A DNA stretch of 64,000 nt, taken from the NCBI GenBank assembly GCA_963717725.1, contig CAVQWS010000003.1:1-64000 (forward strand). The letters run 5' to 3'. Positions 25,967-34,111 of the stretch are shown here, piece by piece (position 1 is the first letter of the stretch; every line of letters starts with the position of its first letter). A program made the position numbers and the translations under genes. This stretch comes from AC-32 sp963717725 (GTDB taxonomy: Bacteria > Actinomycetota > Thermoleophilia > Gaiellales > Gaiellaceae). A model generated the notes under the pieces. That model was not told the DNA's origin and did no database searches. It saw only the letters and a list, made by a program, of their open reading frames with translations.

Positions 25967-28900
25967 CTAGCGGTGGCCGAAGTGGTGGGCGGCCGGGAGC
26001 GAGCCGAAGACGTCGGCCTCGTCGGCGCAGCGCCGGGCCAGTGGGCCGAGCGACTCGAGCTCGCGCACGAGCACGTTGCGGTTTCTGTCGACCCGCTCGA
26101 AGCGGCCGCGTGCGAGCAGCAGCGGCTCGGATCGCACCAGCGGCCGGAAGCGCTCGTACACCCGTGGCGGGACGATCAGGTTCACCTGTCCGTGCTCGTC
26201 CTCCAGCAGCATGAAGACGACGCCGTTCGCCGTCGCCGGCCGCTGCCGCGCGACGGCCATCCCGGCCACGGCCACCGAGCTGCCCGCTCGTGCCTCCTCC
26301 AGCTCGAGGCTCGAAAGCGTCCCTTCGGGCAGGTGCGGCCGCAGGAGCGTCAGCGGGTGCACGCCCACCGACAGGCTCGTCGTCCGATAGTCGGCGAGCA
26401 TCCGCTCCCAGGGCGAATGCTCGCGCAGGGCGGGTGTCGCGGCCGTCGGGTCGAGCGGCAGCGCGAGCTGGCTCTCCTCGCCCCCGCTCCCGGGGACCGT
26501 CTGGGCGCGCGGCGTGAAGCCGAGCTCCCAGAGCAGCGCCCGGCGCCGGCCGAACGAGTCGCAGGCGCCCGAGGCCACGAGCCCCTCGAGCCGCGGCCGG
26601 TCGAGCCCGGTTCGCTGCGCGAGCGCCCGGACTCCCGCGAACGGACCTCCCCGCTCGCGCTCGCCCGCCACCGCCGCCGCCTCCTCGTCGCCGAGCGAGC
26701 GCACGTACGAGAGCCCGACCCGCACCGCCTCCCCCTCGAGCGCACAGCGCGCCGCGCTCAGGTTCACGTCCGGCGAGCGCACCTCCACCCCGCGCCGCTG
26801 CGCGTCCCGCACCAGCGAGGCCGGCGGATAGAAGCCCATTGGCTGTGCGTTCAGGAGCGCGCACAGGAACTCGGCGGGATAGTGGTGCCGCAGCCACGCC
26901 GACTGGTACGCGAGCAACCCGAACGCGGCCGCGTGCGACTTCGGGAAGCCGAAGCCCGAGAAGCCGACGAGCTTGTCGAAGACCGCGTTCGCGACCTCCC
27001 CGCTCACACCCTGTACCGCCCCGCCCTCGACGAAGCGGCCGCGGAAGGCCTCGATCGCCTCGAGCGAGCGCTTCCGGCTCATCGCTCGTCGCAGCCCCTC
27101 GGCCTCGCCGATCGAGAACCCGGCCAGCGCCGTCGCGACGGCGAGCACCTGGTCCTGGAAGACGATCACCCCGAGCGTCTCGCGCAGCGGCTCCCCCAGC
27201 AACGGGTGGTCGCTGGGCGGCACGAACGCCGGGTTCTCGCGCAGCTGCTGGCGGTTGGCGATGAACGGATGGACGGCGCCGCCCTGGATCGGGCCCGGCC
27301 GCACGAGCGCGACCTGGATCGTCAGGTCGTCCAGGTTCTCCGGCCGCGTCTGCAGCAGCGACTGCATCTGCGCGCGGCTCTCGATCTGGAAGACACCGAC
27401 CGTGTCGGCCGCCTGGATCTCGGCGTAGACAGCCTCGTCGTCGAGCTCGATGCGCGAGAGGTCGACCGTCGTCCCGTGCTCGACGGCGATTTGCTCGACG
27501 CAGTCCTCGACTGCCGAGAGCATGCCGAGCCCGAGCAGGTCGATCTTCAGGAAGCCGGCGTCCGCGCACGAGTCCTTGTCCCACTGGCAGAGCTGCCGCC
27601 CCTCCATCGCCGCGGGCTGCACCGGCACGAGCTCGACCAGCGGCCGCGTCGAGATCACCATCCCACCCGGATGCTGCGAGATATGGCGCGGCAGGCCGCC
27701 GATCTCGCCGCAGAGCCGGGCGAACGCACGCCAACGCGGGGACGCGCGCTTGGCATCGGCGTCCGGTAGCTTCGCCAGCTCCTCGCCGACGCGGTACGGG
27801 TTGCCGTCGGTCAGGCGCGCGAGCCGCTCGAGCTCGCCGAACGGCAGGCCGAGCGCCTTGCCTACGTCGCGGATCGCGCCGCGCGCGTGATAGGTCGAAA
27901 AGCTCGCGACGAGTGCCGAGTGCTCGCGGCCGTAGCGCTCGCAGACTGCGACGATCAGCTTCTCGCGGATGTCGCGCGGGAAGTCGAGGTCGATGTCGGG
28001 CACCGAGGTGAGCTCGCTGTTGATGAAGCGGCCGAGCGAGAGCCCGGCCCGCACCGGGTCGACGTGCGAGAGGCCGGTCAGGTAGCAGACGATCGAGCCG
28101 ACCGAGCTGCCGCGCCCGCGGCCCGGCGGCAGGACGTTGCGCGCCACCGAGCCGCCGCGCACCTCGAGGGCGCACTCGCGCGCCAGCTCGAGCACCTCCC
28201 AGTGGAGCAGGAAGAACCCGGCGAGGCCGAGCTCGTCGATCAGCTTCAGCTCGTCGTCGAGCCGCTTGCGCGCGCGGCGCTTGTGGCCGTTCGCGTCGCC
28301 GTAGCGCTCCTCGAAGGCGCGGTCGCAGACGCGGGCGAGGTGGCGAATCGCGGGCTCGCCGGTGTCCGAGAAGTCGGGATACCGGTAGCCGAGGTCCTTG
28401 GTCAGGTCGAACTCGAGCCGTTCCGCGAGCTCGGCCGTGCGGGTCACCGCGTCGCGGTCATGCGGGAAGCGCTCCTCCCACTCCGCGGGCTCGAGGAGCA
28501 CGCTCTCGTGGTTGCCGCGGCGCTCTGGCTCGCAGCCGTCGAGCGAGGTGCGGCAGCGGATCGCGACGAGCACGTCCTGGAGCGCGGTGCGGCGTGGATG
28601 GTGCGCATGCGCGTCGCCGGTGGCGACGGTCCGGACGCCGATCGCCTCGGCGAGGTCGCGCAGCGCGGCGAGCCTGCGGGCGTCGCCCCGCTCATACGGG
28701 CGCTGCAGCTCCACGAAGAACCGTTCGCGCCCGAACGCCCGTGCCAGCGCCGCCGCACCGTTCGGGCTTCGCGTCGCGAGCCCGTGCCGGGCGCAGCCGG
28801 AGAGGCAGACGAGGCCCTCGTTCAGCTCGGCCACCAGCGCGGCGGCGAGCGACGGTGGCGAGGGCTCCGCCGGCCGGGCGCGGGTGTGCGCGTGCGCGGC

Positions 28901-29176
28901 GCTCAGCAGCCGGCAGAGATTCGCGTAGCCGCTCTCCGACTCGACGAGCAGCGTCACGTGCGAGCCGTCCGTCAGCGTCACCTCGGCGCCCGTGATCGGC
29001 CGCACGCCGAACACCTTCGCCGCATGCGCGAACTCGAGCGAGCCGTAGACGCCGTCGTGGTCGGTCAGCGCGAGCGCCTCGTAGCCGAGCTCGGCCGCGC
29101 GCGCCGCCAGCTCCTCCGGCAGCGAGGCACCGTCCAGGAACGAATACGCTGAATGGGCGTGCAGCTCGACGACCAG
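25967..29176 (-). CDS. dnaE2: Error-prone DNA polymerase DnaE2, apparent CTG start
   Basis: About 1069 aa. An ATG at 29014 would cut off half of the PHP domain. In-frame sequence upstream encodes VVELHAHSAYSFLDG, then LAARAAELGYEALALTDHDG, which is the typical DnaE2 N-terminus. Between this and the stop at 29186-29188 there is no ATG, GTG or TTG. CTG at 29174-29176 has AGGAG six bases upstream and is taken as start. The polymerase active site includes SVPDIDLDFPRDIREK; the OB fold is near the C-terminus. It makes mutagenic translesion synthesis with ImuB after DNA damage. Confidence 0.92.
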   Translation of the reverse strand: MVVELHAHSAYSFLDGASLPEELAARAAELGYEALALTDHDGVYGSLEFAHAAKVFGVRPITGAEVTLTDGSHVTLLVESESGYANLCRLLSAAHAHTRARPAEPSPPSLAAALVAELNEGLVCLSGCARHGLATRSPNGAAALARAFGRERFFVELQRPYERGDARRLAALRDLAEAIGVRTVATGDAHAHHPRRTALQDVLVAIRCRTSLDGCEPERRGNHESVLLEPAEWEERFPHDRDAVTRTAELAERLEFDLTKDLGYRYPDFSDTGEPAIRHLARVCDRAFEERYGDANGHKRRARKRLDDELKLIDELGLAGFFLLHWEVLELARECALEVRGGSVARNVLPPGRGRGSSVGSIVCYLTGLSHVDPVRAGLSLGRFINSELTSVPDIDLDFPRDIREKLIVAVCERYGREHSALVASFSTYHARGAIRDVGKALGLPFGELERLARLTDGNPYRVGEELAKLPDADAKRASPRWRAFARLCGEIGGLPRHISQHPGGMVISTRPLVELVPVQPAAMEGRQLCQWDKDSCADAGFLKIDLLGLGMLSAVEDCVEQIAVEHGTTVDLSRIELDDEAVYAEIQAADTVGVFQIESRAQMQSLLQTRPENLDDLTIQVALVRPGPIQGGAVHPFIANRQQLRENPAFVPPSDHPLLGEPLRETLGVIVFQDQVLAVATALAGFSIGEAEGLRRAMSRKRSLEAIEAFRGRFVEGGAVQGVSGEVANAVFDKLVGFSGFGFPKSHAAAFGLLAYQSAWLRHHYPAEFLCALLNAQPMGFYPPASLVRDAQRRGVEVRSPDVNLSAARCALEGEAVRVGLSYVRSLGDEEAAAVAGERERGGPFAGVRALAQRTGLDRPRLEGLVASGACDSFGRRRALLWELGFTPRAQTVPGSGGEESQLALPLDPTAATPALREHSPWERMLADYRTTSLSVGVHPLTLLRPHLPEGTLSSLELEEARAGSSVAVAGMAVARQRPATANGVVFMLLEDEHGQVNLIVPPRVYERFRPLVRSEPLLLARGRFERVDRNRNVLVRELESLGPLARRCADEADVFGSLPAAHHFGHR

Positions 29177-29935
29177 CGACCGCTCCTAACCCCGCCCGGC
29201 GAGGGCGAGGTCGTCACCGACCGGCCGGAGAAGACGCTCCGCATCCTCGGCGAGCTCGACGAGCTGATCCTGACGTGGTTTCGCTACGCAGCCGGCGAGC
29301 ACGGGCCCGAGCAGCACGTCCACCACCACCACTCGGACGCCTTCTACGTGCTCGACGGCGAGCTCGAGCTGACGCTCGGGGCCGAGCGGAAGGTGTTGAC
29401 GGCGCTGCCGGGCATGTTCGCGGCCGCGCCGCCGAACACGCTGCACACGTTTCACAACGCGAGCGCCGAGCCCGTGGTCTTCCTCAACCTGCACGTGCCG
29501 TCGTCGCGCTTCGGCGACCACATTCGCGGCGAGATCGGCGACTTCGACCAGCACGAACCGCCGCCGGACGGCGGCCGGCCCTTCGCCGACGCCGTCTTCA
29601 CCCGGCCCGACGCGGCCGAGACGCTCCAGAGCACCGTCAGCACGCACCGGGTCCTCTGCGACCTGCCACAGCTGACCGCGATCGACATGACCTTTCAGCC
29701 GGAGTTCGAGGGCGTCGACCCGCACACGCACCCCGACCACGCCGATGCCTTCTACGTGCTCGAGGGCGAGGTCGAGTTCCGTGTCGGAGACGAGCCGCGC
29801 GTCGTCGGGCCCGGGACCTTCGTCGCGGCTCCGCCGAACACGGTCCACGGCTTCCGCCCCGCAGGGCTCGAGCCGATCCGCTGCCTCAACCTGCACGCGC
29901 CGCCCGCCGGCTTCCTCGAGCGCCTGCGGGCCTAG
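29153..29935 (+). CDS. Bicupin protein
   Basis: 260 aa with two cupin barrels. The first has HVHHHHSDAFYVLDGELELTLG (split around the metal His residues) and PPNTLHTF; the second has DPHTHPDHADAFYVLEGEVEF and PPNTVHGF. Both keep the His/Glu metal ligands. Enzymes and binding proteins share this fold, and the substrate is unknown. Its ATG at 29153 lies inside the dnaE2 5' end (24-base divergent overlap), and the gene sits between dnaE2 and the imuB pair on the opposite strand. Confidence 0.82.
   Translation: MGVQLDDQRPLLTPPGEGEVVTDRPEKTLRILGELDELILTWFRYAAGEHGPEQHVHHHHSDAFYVLDGELELTLGAERKVLTALPGMFAAAPPNTLHTFHNASAEPVVFLNLHVPSSRFGDHIRGEIGDFDQHEPPPDGGRPFADAVFTRPDAAETLQSTVSTHRVLCDLPQLTAIDMTFQPEFEGVDPHTHPDHADAFYVLEGEVEFRVGDEPRVVGPGTFVAAPPNTVHGFRPAGLEPIRCLNLHAPPAGFLERLRA
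29183..29187 (-). promoter_or_regulatory. Shine-Dalgarno AGGAG deciding the dnaE2 start
   Basis: AGGAG on the minus strand, six bases before the CTG at 29174-29176. No other usable start codon follows before the conserved PHP motif, so this site is the main evidence for a CTG start. Confidence 0.6.
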
Positions 29936-29941
29936 GCCCCT

Positions 29942-30172
29942 TCACGTCCCCCGCTGGCTGAACCAGCGGCCCACCTCCTCGTCGTGGAACACGACCGCGC
30001 GCTCGCCGCCCGCCAGCACCACATCGAAGTAGCGGCGGCTGATCGGCGCCTCGGTCCACCAGCGGTCGACCACGCGCCACTCCTCCCGCACCAGCGCGAC
30101 CGGCGACCGGTTCACGCGTTTCGGCGACCCGTCCACGTGCGCCTCGACGCGCACGATCACGGGTGCGTTCAG
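29942..30172 (-). CDS. Small mutasome-associated protein, DUF6504-like
   Basis: 76 aa from CTG 30172 (CTGA overlap with the imuB stop) or 72 aa from GTG 30160. Sequence: VRVEAHVDGSPKRV, then REEWRVVDRWWTEAPISRRY and FDVVLAGGERAVVFHDEE. A small protein of this kind follows imuB or precedes dnaE2 in many actinobacteria, and I associate it with DUF6504 from memory. No catalytic residues are evident; a beta-rich single domain is likely. It may be an accessory factor of the mutasome. Confidence 0.7.
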   Translation of the reverse strand: MNAPVIVRVEAHVDGSPKRVNRSPVALVREEWRVVDRWWTEAPISRRYFDVVLAGGERAVVFHDEEVGRWFSQRGT

Positions 30173-31353
30173 TCGTCGCGCGGAACCAGCAGGGCTCGCT
30201 GCTCGGGCAGGCGCGACCACGGTGCCACCTCGACGACGGTGCAGACAGATCCCGAGCCGGTGCCCGCGCGGACCTGGCGCAGGCCTTCGCTGAGATGCGC
30301 GCGCAGCTCGTCGCCCTCGGGCCGGACGAGCTCGAGCTGGTTCCCGACCGATTCCGCGAGCACGAGCGCCTCCAGCCGCAGCATCACGGCCGGCGCGGGC
30401 AGTTCGGACAGCTTCGGCCCCAGCGCAGAGCGCAGGCGGGCGGGATCGGCGGTGGCGTCGCGAAGCGTCACCGTCCGCCTCCACGAGCCGCCGCCGACCA
30501 GGCGCCCGGCAAGCGCGAGCTTGCGCAGGGCCCGCCCACCGCGTTCCTGCCGGGCGAGCAGCCGGTCGACGAGCACGCCGAGCGAGCGCCGCAGCGTGAG
30601 CTCGTTGCCGACCGCCTCCGGAAACTCGAGCGACTCGACGAGCTCCGCCGGGGGCCGGCGTCCGCGCACGCGTCGCTTCGAGCCGCCTCTCGCCAGGCCC
30701 CAGGCGCGCCGGCCGTCCGGCCCCAGGCGTTCGGCCACGGCGCCACCCGGAAGCCCGGCAAGCTCGCCAAGCCTCTTGACCCCCAGCTCCATCAGCTCCT
30801 CCTGCCGCTGCGCGCCGAGCGCGAGGAGGTCGATCGGCAGCGGCGCGAGGAATTCCTGCGTCCGCTCGTCGGAGACGACCAGCGCCTGCCCCGAGCGCGC
30901 GACGTTCGCCGCCGCCAGCGCGGTGAACTTCCGCGTCGCAGCCCCCACTCGCGCGTCCCAGCCGGTTCCGGCCGCCTGCAGCGCCCGCTTGAGCGCCGGC
31001 TCGAGCCCCCCGTAGAGCCGCTCGACCCCGCGGGTCTCGAAGTACGCGCACCCCGGCGCAGCCGAGTCGACCGAAAAGCCCGCATCCTCGAGCGCGCGGA
31101 CGATTCCCTCCCACGCCTCCTCGGCAGCTGCGGGATCGGGGTCAACGAGCTGCAGCGACGGGCACGTCCCCAAGGCCTCCCCCAGCCGCATCCCCGGCTT
31201 CACGCCGGCGGTCTCGGCCACAGCGGTGACCGGCCCGAGCAGCGCCTCTGTCCCAGGCTCCGGCGCGAGCGCGGCCGGCGCGAGCTGCAGCCGAGGCCGC
31301 TCCCGCAGCGCGACACGCAGCTCGAACCCAGGGATGACGAGGCAGGCGATCAT
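30169..31353 (-). CDS. imuB: ImuB, inactive Y-family polymerase of the SOS mutasome
   Basis: 394 aa from ATG 31353. The Y-family fold starts MIACLVIPGFELRVAL, where the catalytic Asp of true polymerases (DMDAF) is absent, as is usual for ImuB, which serves as an adaptor joining DnaE2 to the clamp. Later YFETRGVERLYGG, GWDARVGAATRKFTALAAAN and a little-finger region follow. Two LexA boxes and a good promoter lie directly upstream. No imuA or imuA' gene is in the window. Confidence 0.9.
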   Translation of the reverse strand: MIACLVIPGFELRVALRERPRLQLAPAALAPEPGTEALLGPVTAVAETAGVKPGMRLGEALGTCPSLQLVDPDPAAAEEAWEGIVRALEDAGFSVDSAAPGCAYFETRGVERLYGGLEPALKRALQAAGTGWDARVGAATRKFTALAAANVARSGQALVVSDERTQEFLAPLPIDLLALGAQRQEELMELGVKRLGELAGLPGGAVAERLGPDGRRAWGLARGGSKRRVRGRRPPAELVESLEFPEAVGNELTLRRSLGVLVDRLLARQERGGRALRKLALAGRLVGGGSWRRTVTLRDATADPARLRSALGPKLSELPAPAVMLRLEALVLAESVGNQLELVRPEGDELRAHLSEGLRQVRAGTGSGSVCTVVEVAPWSRLPEQRALLVPRDD

Positions 31354-31355
31354 GG

Positions 31356-31393
31356 GAACGTATGTTCTACACGAACACACGTTCCCTTGTCAA
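31356..31393 (-). promoter_or_regulatory. imuB promoter with two LexA (SOS) boxes
   Basis: Two perfect GAAC-N4-GTTC cores, at 31356-31367 and 31373-31384, 17 bases centre to centre. On the minus strand TTGACA (31393-31388) and TAGAAC (31369-31364) form a -35/-10 pair with an 18-base spacer, so the boxes cover the -10 and the spacer. The -10 is ten bases from the imuB ATG, suggesting a nearly leaderless mRNA. The actinobacterial SOS box has this GAAC-N4-GTTC core. Confidence 0.85.
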
Positions 31394-31414
31394 GTCGGCG
31401 CTACAGTACGCAGC

Positions 31415-31594
31415 GTGAAGCAGATCTGGAGCGGGCGCGTTGCGCAGGCCGCCGCGAAGTACGGCGAGAACGCGCCCACCGCCGCCGTCTGCTGCAACGC
31501 CTGCCGGACCTGCCTGACCACGAACCTGATCGGGGTCGCCACGGCAGCGCTCGCGGCCGCTGGCTACCGAATCGCCCGTCTCGCGCGCCGTTAG
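31415..31594 (+). CDS. Small Cys-rich membrane protein divergent from imuB
   Basis: 59 aa from GTG 31415. It has a cysteine cluster AAVCCNACRTCLTT followed by one hydrophobic helix (about 38-53) and a basic end (RIARLARR). The start lies 31 bases from the second LexA box, so it may share SOS control with imuB. There is no clear Shine-Dalgarno. The stop overlaps the convergent cupin gene. I do not recognise the family; the Cys pattern suggests metal or thiol chemistry at the membrane. Confidence 0.55.
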   Translation: MKQIWSGRVAQAAAKYGENAPTAAVCCNACRTCLTTNLIGVATAALAAAGYRIARLARR

Positions 31595-32001
31595 TCGAGC
31601 GCCGGCGCTGCCGCGTACTCCTCGTCGGTGACGTGGTCGCCCCAGCTCACCGTGGTGCCTTCCTCGTCGGCCTGGTGGATCGCGACGTGGACCATGAACC
31701 GCGTCGGGCCCGCCCCGTGCCAGTGCTCCTCACCCGGCTCGAAGAAGACGCGGTCGCCCGGCCGGATCGCCTCGACCAGGCCGCCGCGCCGCTGGCAGAG
31801 GCCGACGCCCTCAGTGACCCAGATCGTCTGACCGTTCGGGTGCATGTGCCAGGCCGTGCGCGCGCCGGGCGTGAAGTGGACGTTGGCCGATGCAACGCGG
31901 GAAGCGCCGGACGGCTCCGCCACGGTGTCGATGAAGACAGCGCCCGTGAACCAGTCGCCCGGGCCGGCTCCGGTCTCTAGGCTGTTCCGCGTGATCTGCA
32001 T
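31591..32001 (-). CDS. Cupin-domain protein of the hydroxynitrile-lyase-like family
   Basis: 136 aa from ATG 32001, with AGGAG six bases upstream. One cupin barrel: DWFTGAVFID, GARTAWHMHPNGQTIWVTEG and GEEHWHGAGPTRFMVH, so the metal ligands His, His, Gln and His are in place. These motifs match the manganese cupin family known from (R)-hydroxynitrile lyases of acidobacteria. Members are widespread and most have unknown substrates. It is divergent from an alcohol dehydrogenase gene with 55 bases between. Confidence 0.85.
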   Translation of the reverse strand: MQITRNSLETGAGPGDWFTGAVFIDTVAEPSGASRVASANVHFTPGARTAWHMHPNGQTIWVTEGVGLCQRRGGLVEAIRPGDRVFFEPGEEHWHGAGPTRFMVHVAIHQADEEGTTVSWGDHVTDEEYAAAPALD

Positions 32002-32056
32002 CGTCGCTCCTGTTCCGTCGCTGGTTCGGTTTCGAGACAGGAGGTAAGCAGACCGA

Positions 32057-33091
32057 ATGCGCGCAACTGTCATGTACGGCGCCGGCGACGTCCGCGTCGA
32101 GGACGTCCCGGACGCGCAGCTGCATGAGCCGACCGACGCGCTCGTCTCCGTCACGCGTGCCGCGATCTGCGGCAGCGACCTCTGGCCGTACAAGTCGATG
32201 GAGCCGAGCGAGACCGGCCGGCGCATGGGCCACGAGTTCATCGGCGTCGTCGAGGACGCCGGCGACGACGTCCGGACCGTGAAGCGCGGTGACCTGGTCG
32301 TCGCGCCCTTCCTCTGGTCCGACGGCACCTGCGTCTTCTGCCGAGATGGCCTGCAGTCCTCGTGTCTGCACGGCGGCCGCTACGGCGACCCCGGCGTCGA
32401 CGGCGGCCAGGGCGAGGCCGTGCGCGTCCCGCAGGCCGACGGCACGCTGGTCGTGCTCCCGGTCGAGCAGGACGACGCGCTGATGCCGTCGCTGCTCACG
32501 CTCTCCGACGTGATGTCCACCGGTCACCACGCGGCCCTGAGCGCGCGGGTCGGCCCGGGCAAGACAGTCGCGGTCGTGGGCGACGGCGCGGTCGGGCTCT
32601 GCGGCGTGATCGCCTCGAAGCGGCTCGGCGCTGAGCTCGTGATCCTGCTCGGGCGGAATCCGGCGCGGACGGCGCTCGGACGCGAGTTCGGCGCCGACGA
32701 GGTGGTCGAGGAACGCGGTGAGGCGGCGGTCGAGCGCGTCCGCGAGCTGACGGACGGGCTCGGCGCACACTCGGTGTTGGAGTGTGTCGGCCCCGACGCG
32801 GCGGTTGTGACGGCGATCGGCTGCGCGCGTCCGGGCAGCGCCGTCGGCCGTGTCGGCATCCCGGAAGGGGAGACGATCCCGAACGTGCACCAGAGCTTCT
32901 TCGCCAACCTCGTGCTCGCGGGCGGGCCCGCGCCGGCGCGCGCCTACATCGAAGGGCTGATGCCCGACGTGCTCGAGGGAAGGATCGAGCCCGGCCGCGT
33001 CTTCGACCAGACGACCGGCCTCGACGGCGTGCCCGATGGCTACTGCGCGATGAACGACCGGGAGGCGCTCAAGGTGCTGGTCGAGCCCTAG
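32057..33091 (+). CDS. Zinc-dependent medium-chain alcohol dehydrogenase
   Basis: 344 aa. Catalytic zinc ligands are Cys in AAICGSDLW and His-Glu in MGHEFIG. The structural zinc loop reads SDGTCVFCRDGLQSSC, where Asp replaces the first of the four Cys. The Rossmann motif is VVGDGAVGLCG. Members oxidise alcohols or reduce aldehydes with NAD(P). The divergent cupin may belong to the same pathway. ATG 32057 with AGGAGG about ten bases upstream. Confidence 0.92.
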   Translation: MRATVMYGAGDVRVEDVPDAQLHEPTDALVSVTRAAICGSDLWPYKSMEPSETGRRMGHEFIGVVEDAGDDVRTVKRGDLVVAPFLWSDGTCVFCRDGLQSSCLHGGRYGDPGVDGGQGEAVRVPQADGTLVVLPVEQDDALMPSLLTLSDVMSTGHHAALSARVGPGKTVAVVGDGAVGLCGVIASKRLGAELVILLGRNPARTALGREFGADEVVEERGEAAVERVRELTDGLGAHSVLECVGPDAAVVTAIGCARPGSAVGRVGIPEGETIPNVHQSFFANLVLAGGPAPARAYIEGLMPDVLEGRIEPGRVFDQTTGLDGVPDGYCAMNDREALKVLVEP

Positions 33092-33095
33092 CTAC

Positions 33096-33127
33096 TTGAC
33101 ATCCGTACCCAGGTACGGGTCCACAAT
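33096..33127 (+). promoter_or_regulatory. MerR-type promoter and operator
   Basis: TTGACA (33096-33101) and CACAAT (33122-33127) are 20 bases apart, the long spacing typical of MerR-activated promoters. The spacer holds a perfect dyad CCGTACC-CA-GGTACGG (33103-33118). The -10 lies nine bases before the ATG of the MerR gene, so the gene is probably autoregulated with a very short leader. Confidence 0.75.
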
Positions 33128-33136
33128 GCCAGTGTA

Positions 33137-34111
33137 ATGCGGATCGGAGAGATCGCCAGACGCGCCGGAGTGAACGTCGAGACGCTGCGCTACTACGAGC
33201 GCCGGGGCCTGCTGGACGAGCCGCCGCGCGGGATCAACGGCCACCGCGACTACGACGAGGAGACGGTGCGGTTCGTGAAGGCCGTGAAGGAGGCGCAGCG
33301 GCTCGGCTTCACGCTCGAGGAGATCGCCGAGCACGCGCGGCTGACCAGTGTCGGCCGCGCGCACGAAACGGTGCGGACGCGGGTCGCCCAGAAGCTGGAC
33401 GAGATCGACGAGCGGATCGCGAGCCTGCGTCGCGTCCGGGAGGAGCTCGAGCGCGTCGTCGGGTGTGCCTGCGACTCGCTCGACCACTGCACCTGCGGCG
33501 CGGCCTTTCTCGCCCGCGGCGGGCGAGATCCGCGGCTCGGGCCGCTGCTCCATGTGACGAACGGCGAGAGCGCGGGCAACACGCTGCGGCAGACGACGCT
33601 CGGCGGCGCGGTGCTCTCGTGGCAGGACGTGCTCCACGAGGGGCCGGTGCCAGCGCTGCCGCCGGCCGAGCTGCGGGCGGTGCGGGCGCGGTTCCTGAGC
33701 GAGTGCGGCTGGGGCTCGGAGCGGTCGCTGCTGGAGTCGTTCGAGCGGCGCGACCGGCTATTCGAGCACGCCTTGGAAGCGGACACGAGCGTGGTGCTCT
33801 GGTTCGAGAACGATCTGTACGACCAGCTGCAGCTGCTGCAGGCGCTGACGCTCGCCGGCGACTCGCCGCTCGAGCTGATCCAGGCGGACTCGGACCTCGG
33901 GCCGCTCCAGCCGGAGGAGCTGGAGGCGCTGTGGCCGCTGCGCCGACCCGTCACGCTGCACACGCGCGCGCTCGCCCGCGAGGCGTGGGACGCGTTCCGA
34001 GCTTCCGACCCGGCCGGCCTTGCGGCGCTGCTCGAGCGCGACACCTCCGCACTGCCCCACCTCGACGGTGCGCTGCGCCGGTTGCTCGAAGAGTTGCCGC
34101 ACACCAAGTAG
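33137..34111 (+). CDS. MerR regulator fused to a DUF1835 domain (ends at a frameshift)
   Basis: 324 aa. Residues 1-125 are a MerR regulator: helix-turn-helix MRIGEIARRAGVNVETLRYY, the coiled-coil linker, and a metal-site-like CACDSLDHCTCGAAF. From about residue 136 a DUF1835 domain starts (LLHVTNGESAGNTLRQTTLG, SWQDVLHEGPVPALP, VVLWFENDLYDQLQLLQAL). DUF1835 proteins usually stand alone. The frame ends with LPHTK and a TAG at 34109-34111, and the normal C-terminal continuation is found in the +1 frame. Confidence 0.8.
   Translation: MRIGEIARRAGVNVETLRYYERRGLLDEPPRGINGHRDYDEETVRFVKAVKEAQRLGFTLEEIAEHARLTSVGRAHETVRTRVAQKLDEIDERIASLRRVREELERVVGCACDSLDHCTCGAAFLARGGRDPRLGPLLHVTNGESAGNTLRQTTLGGAVLSWQDVLHEGPVPALPPAELRAVRARFLSECGWGSERSLLESFERRDRLFEHALEADTSVVLWFENDLYDQLQLLQALTLAGDSPLELIQADSDLGPLQPEELEALWPLRRPVTLHTRALAREAWDAFRASDPAGLAALLERDTSALPHLDGALRRLLEELPHTK

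Noticed and set aside
25952..27769. 605-residue frame opposite dnaE2
   Set aside because: Antisense shadow; composition biased and no motif.
23988..28175. A 1395-residue reading frame joining the GH15 gene and more
   Set aside because: Only the part from ATG 25793 has GH15 homology; upstream it is out of frame with dnaE2 and reads as Arg/Ala-rich noise.
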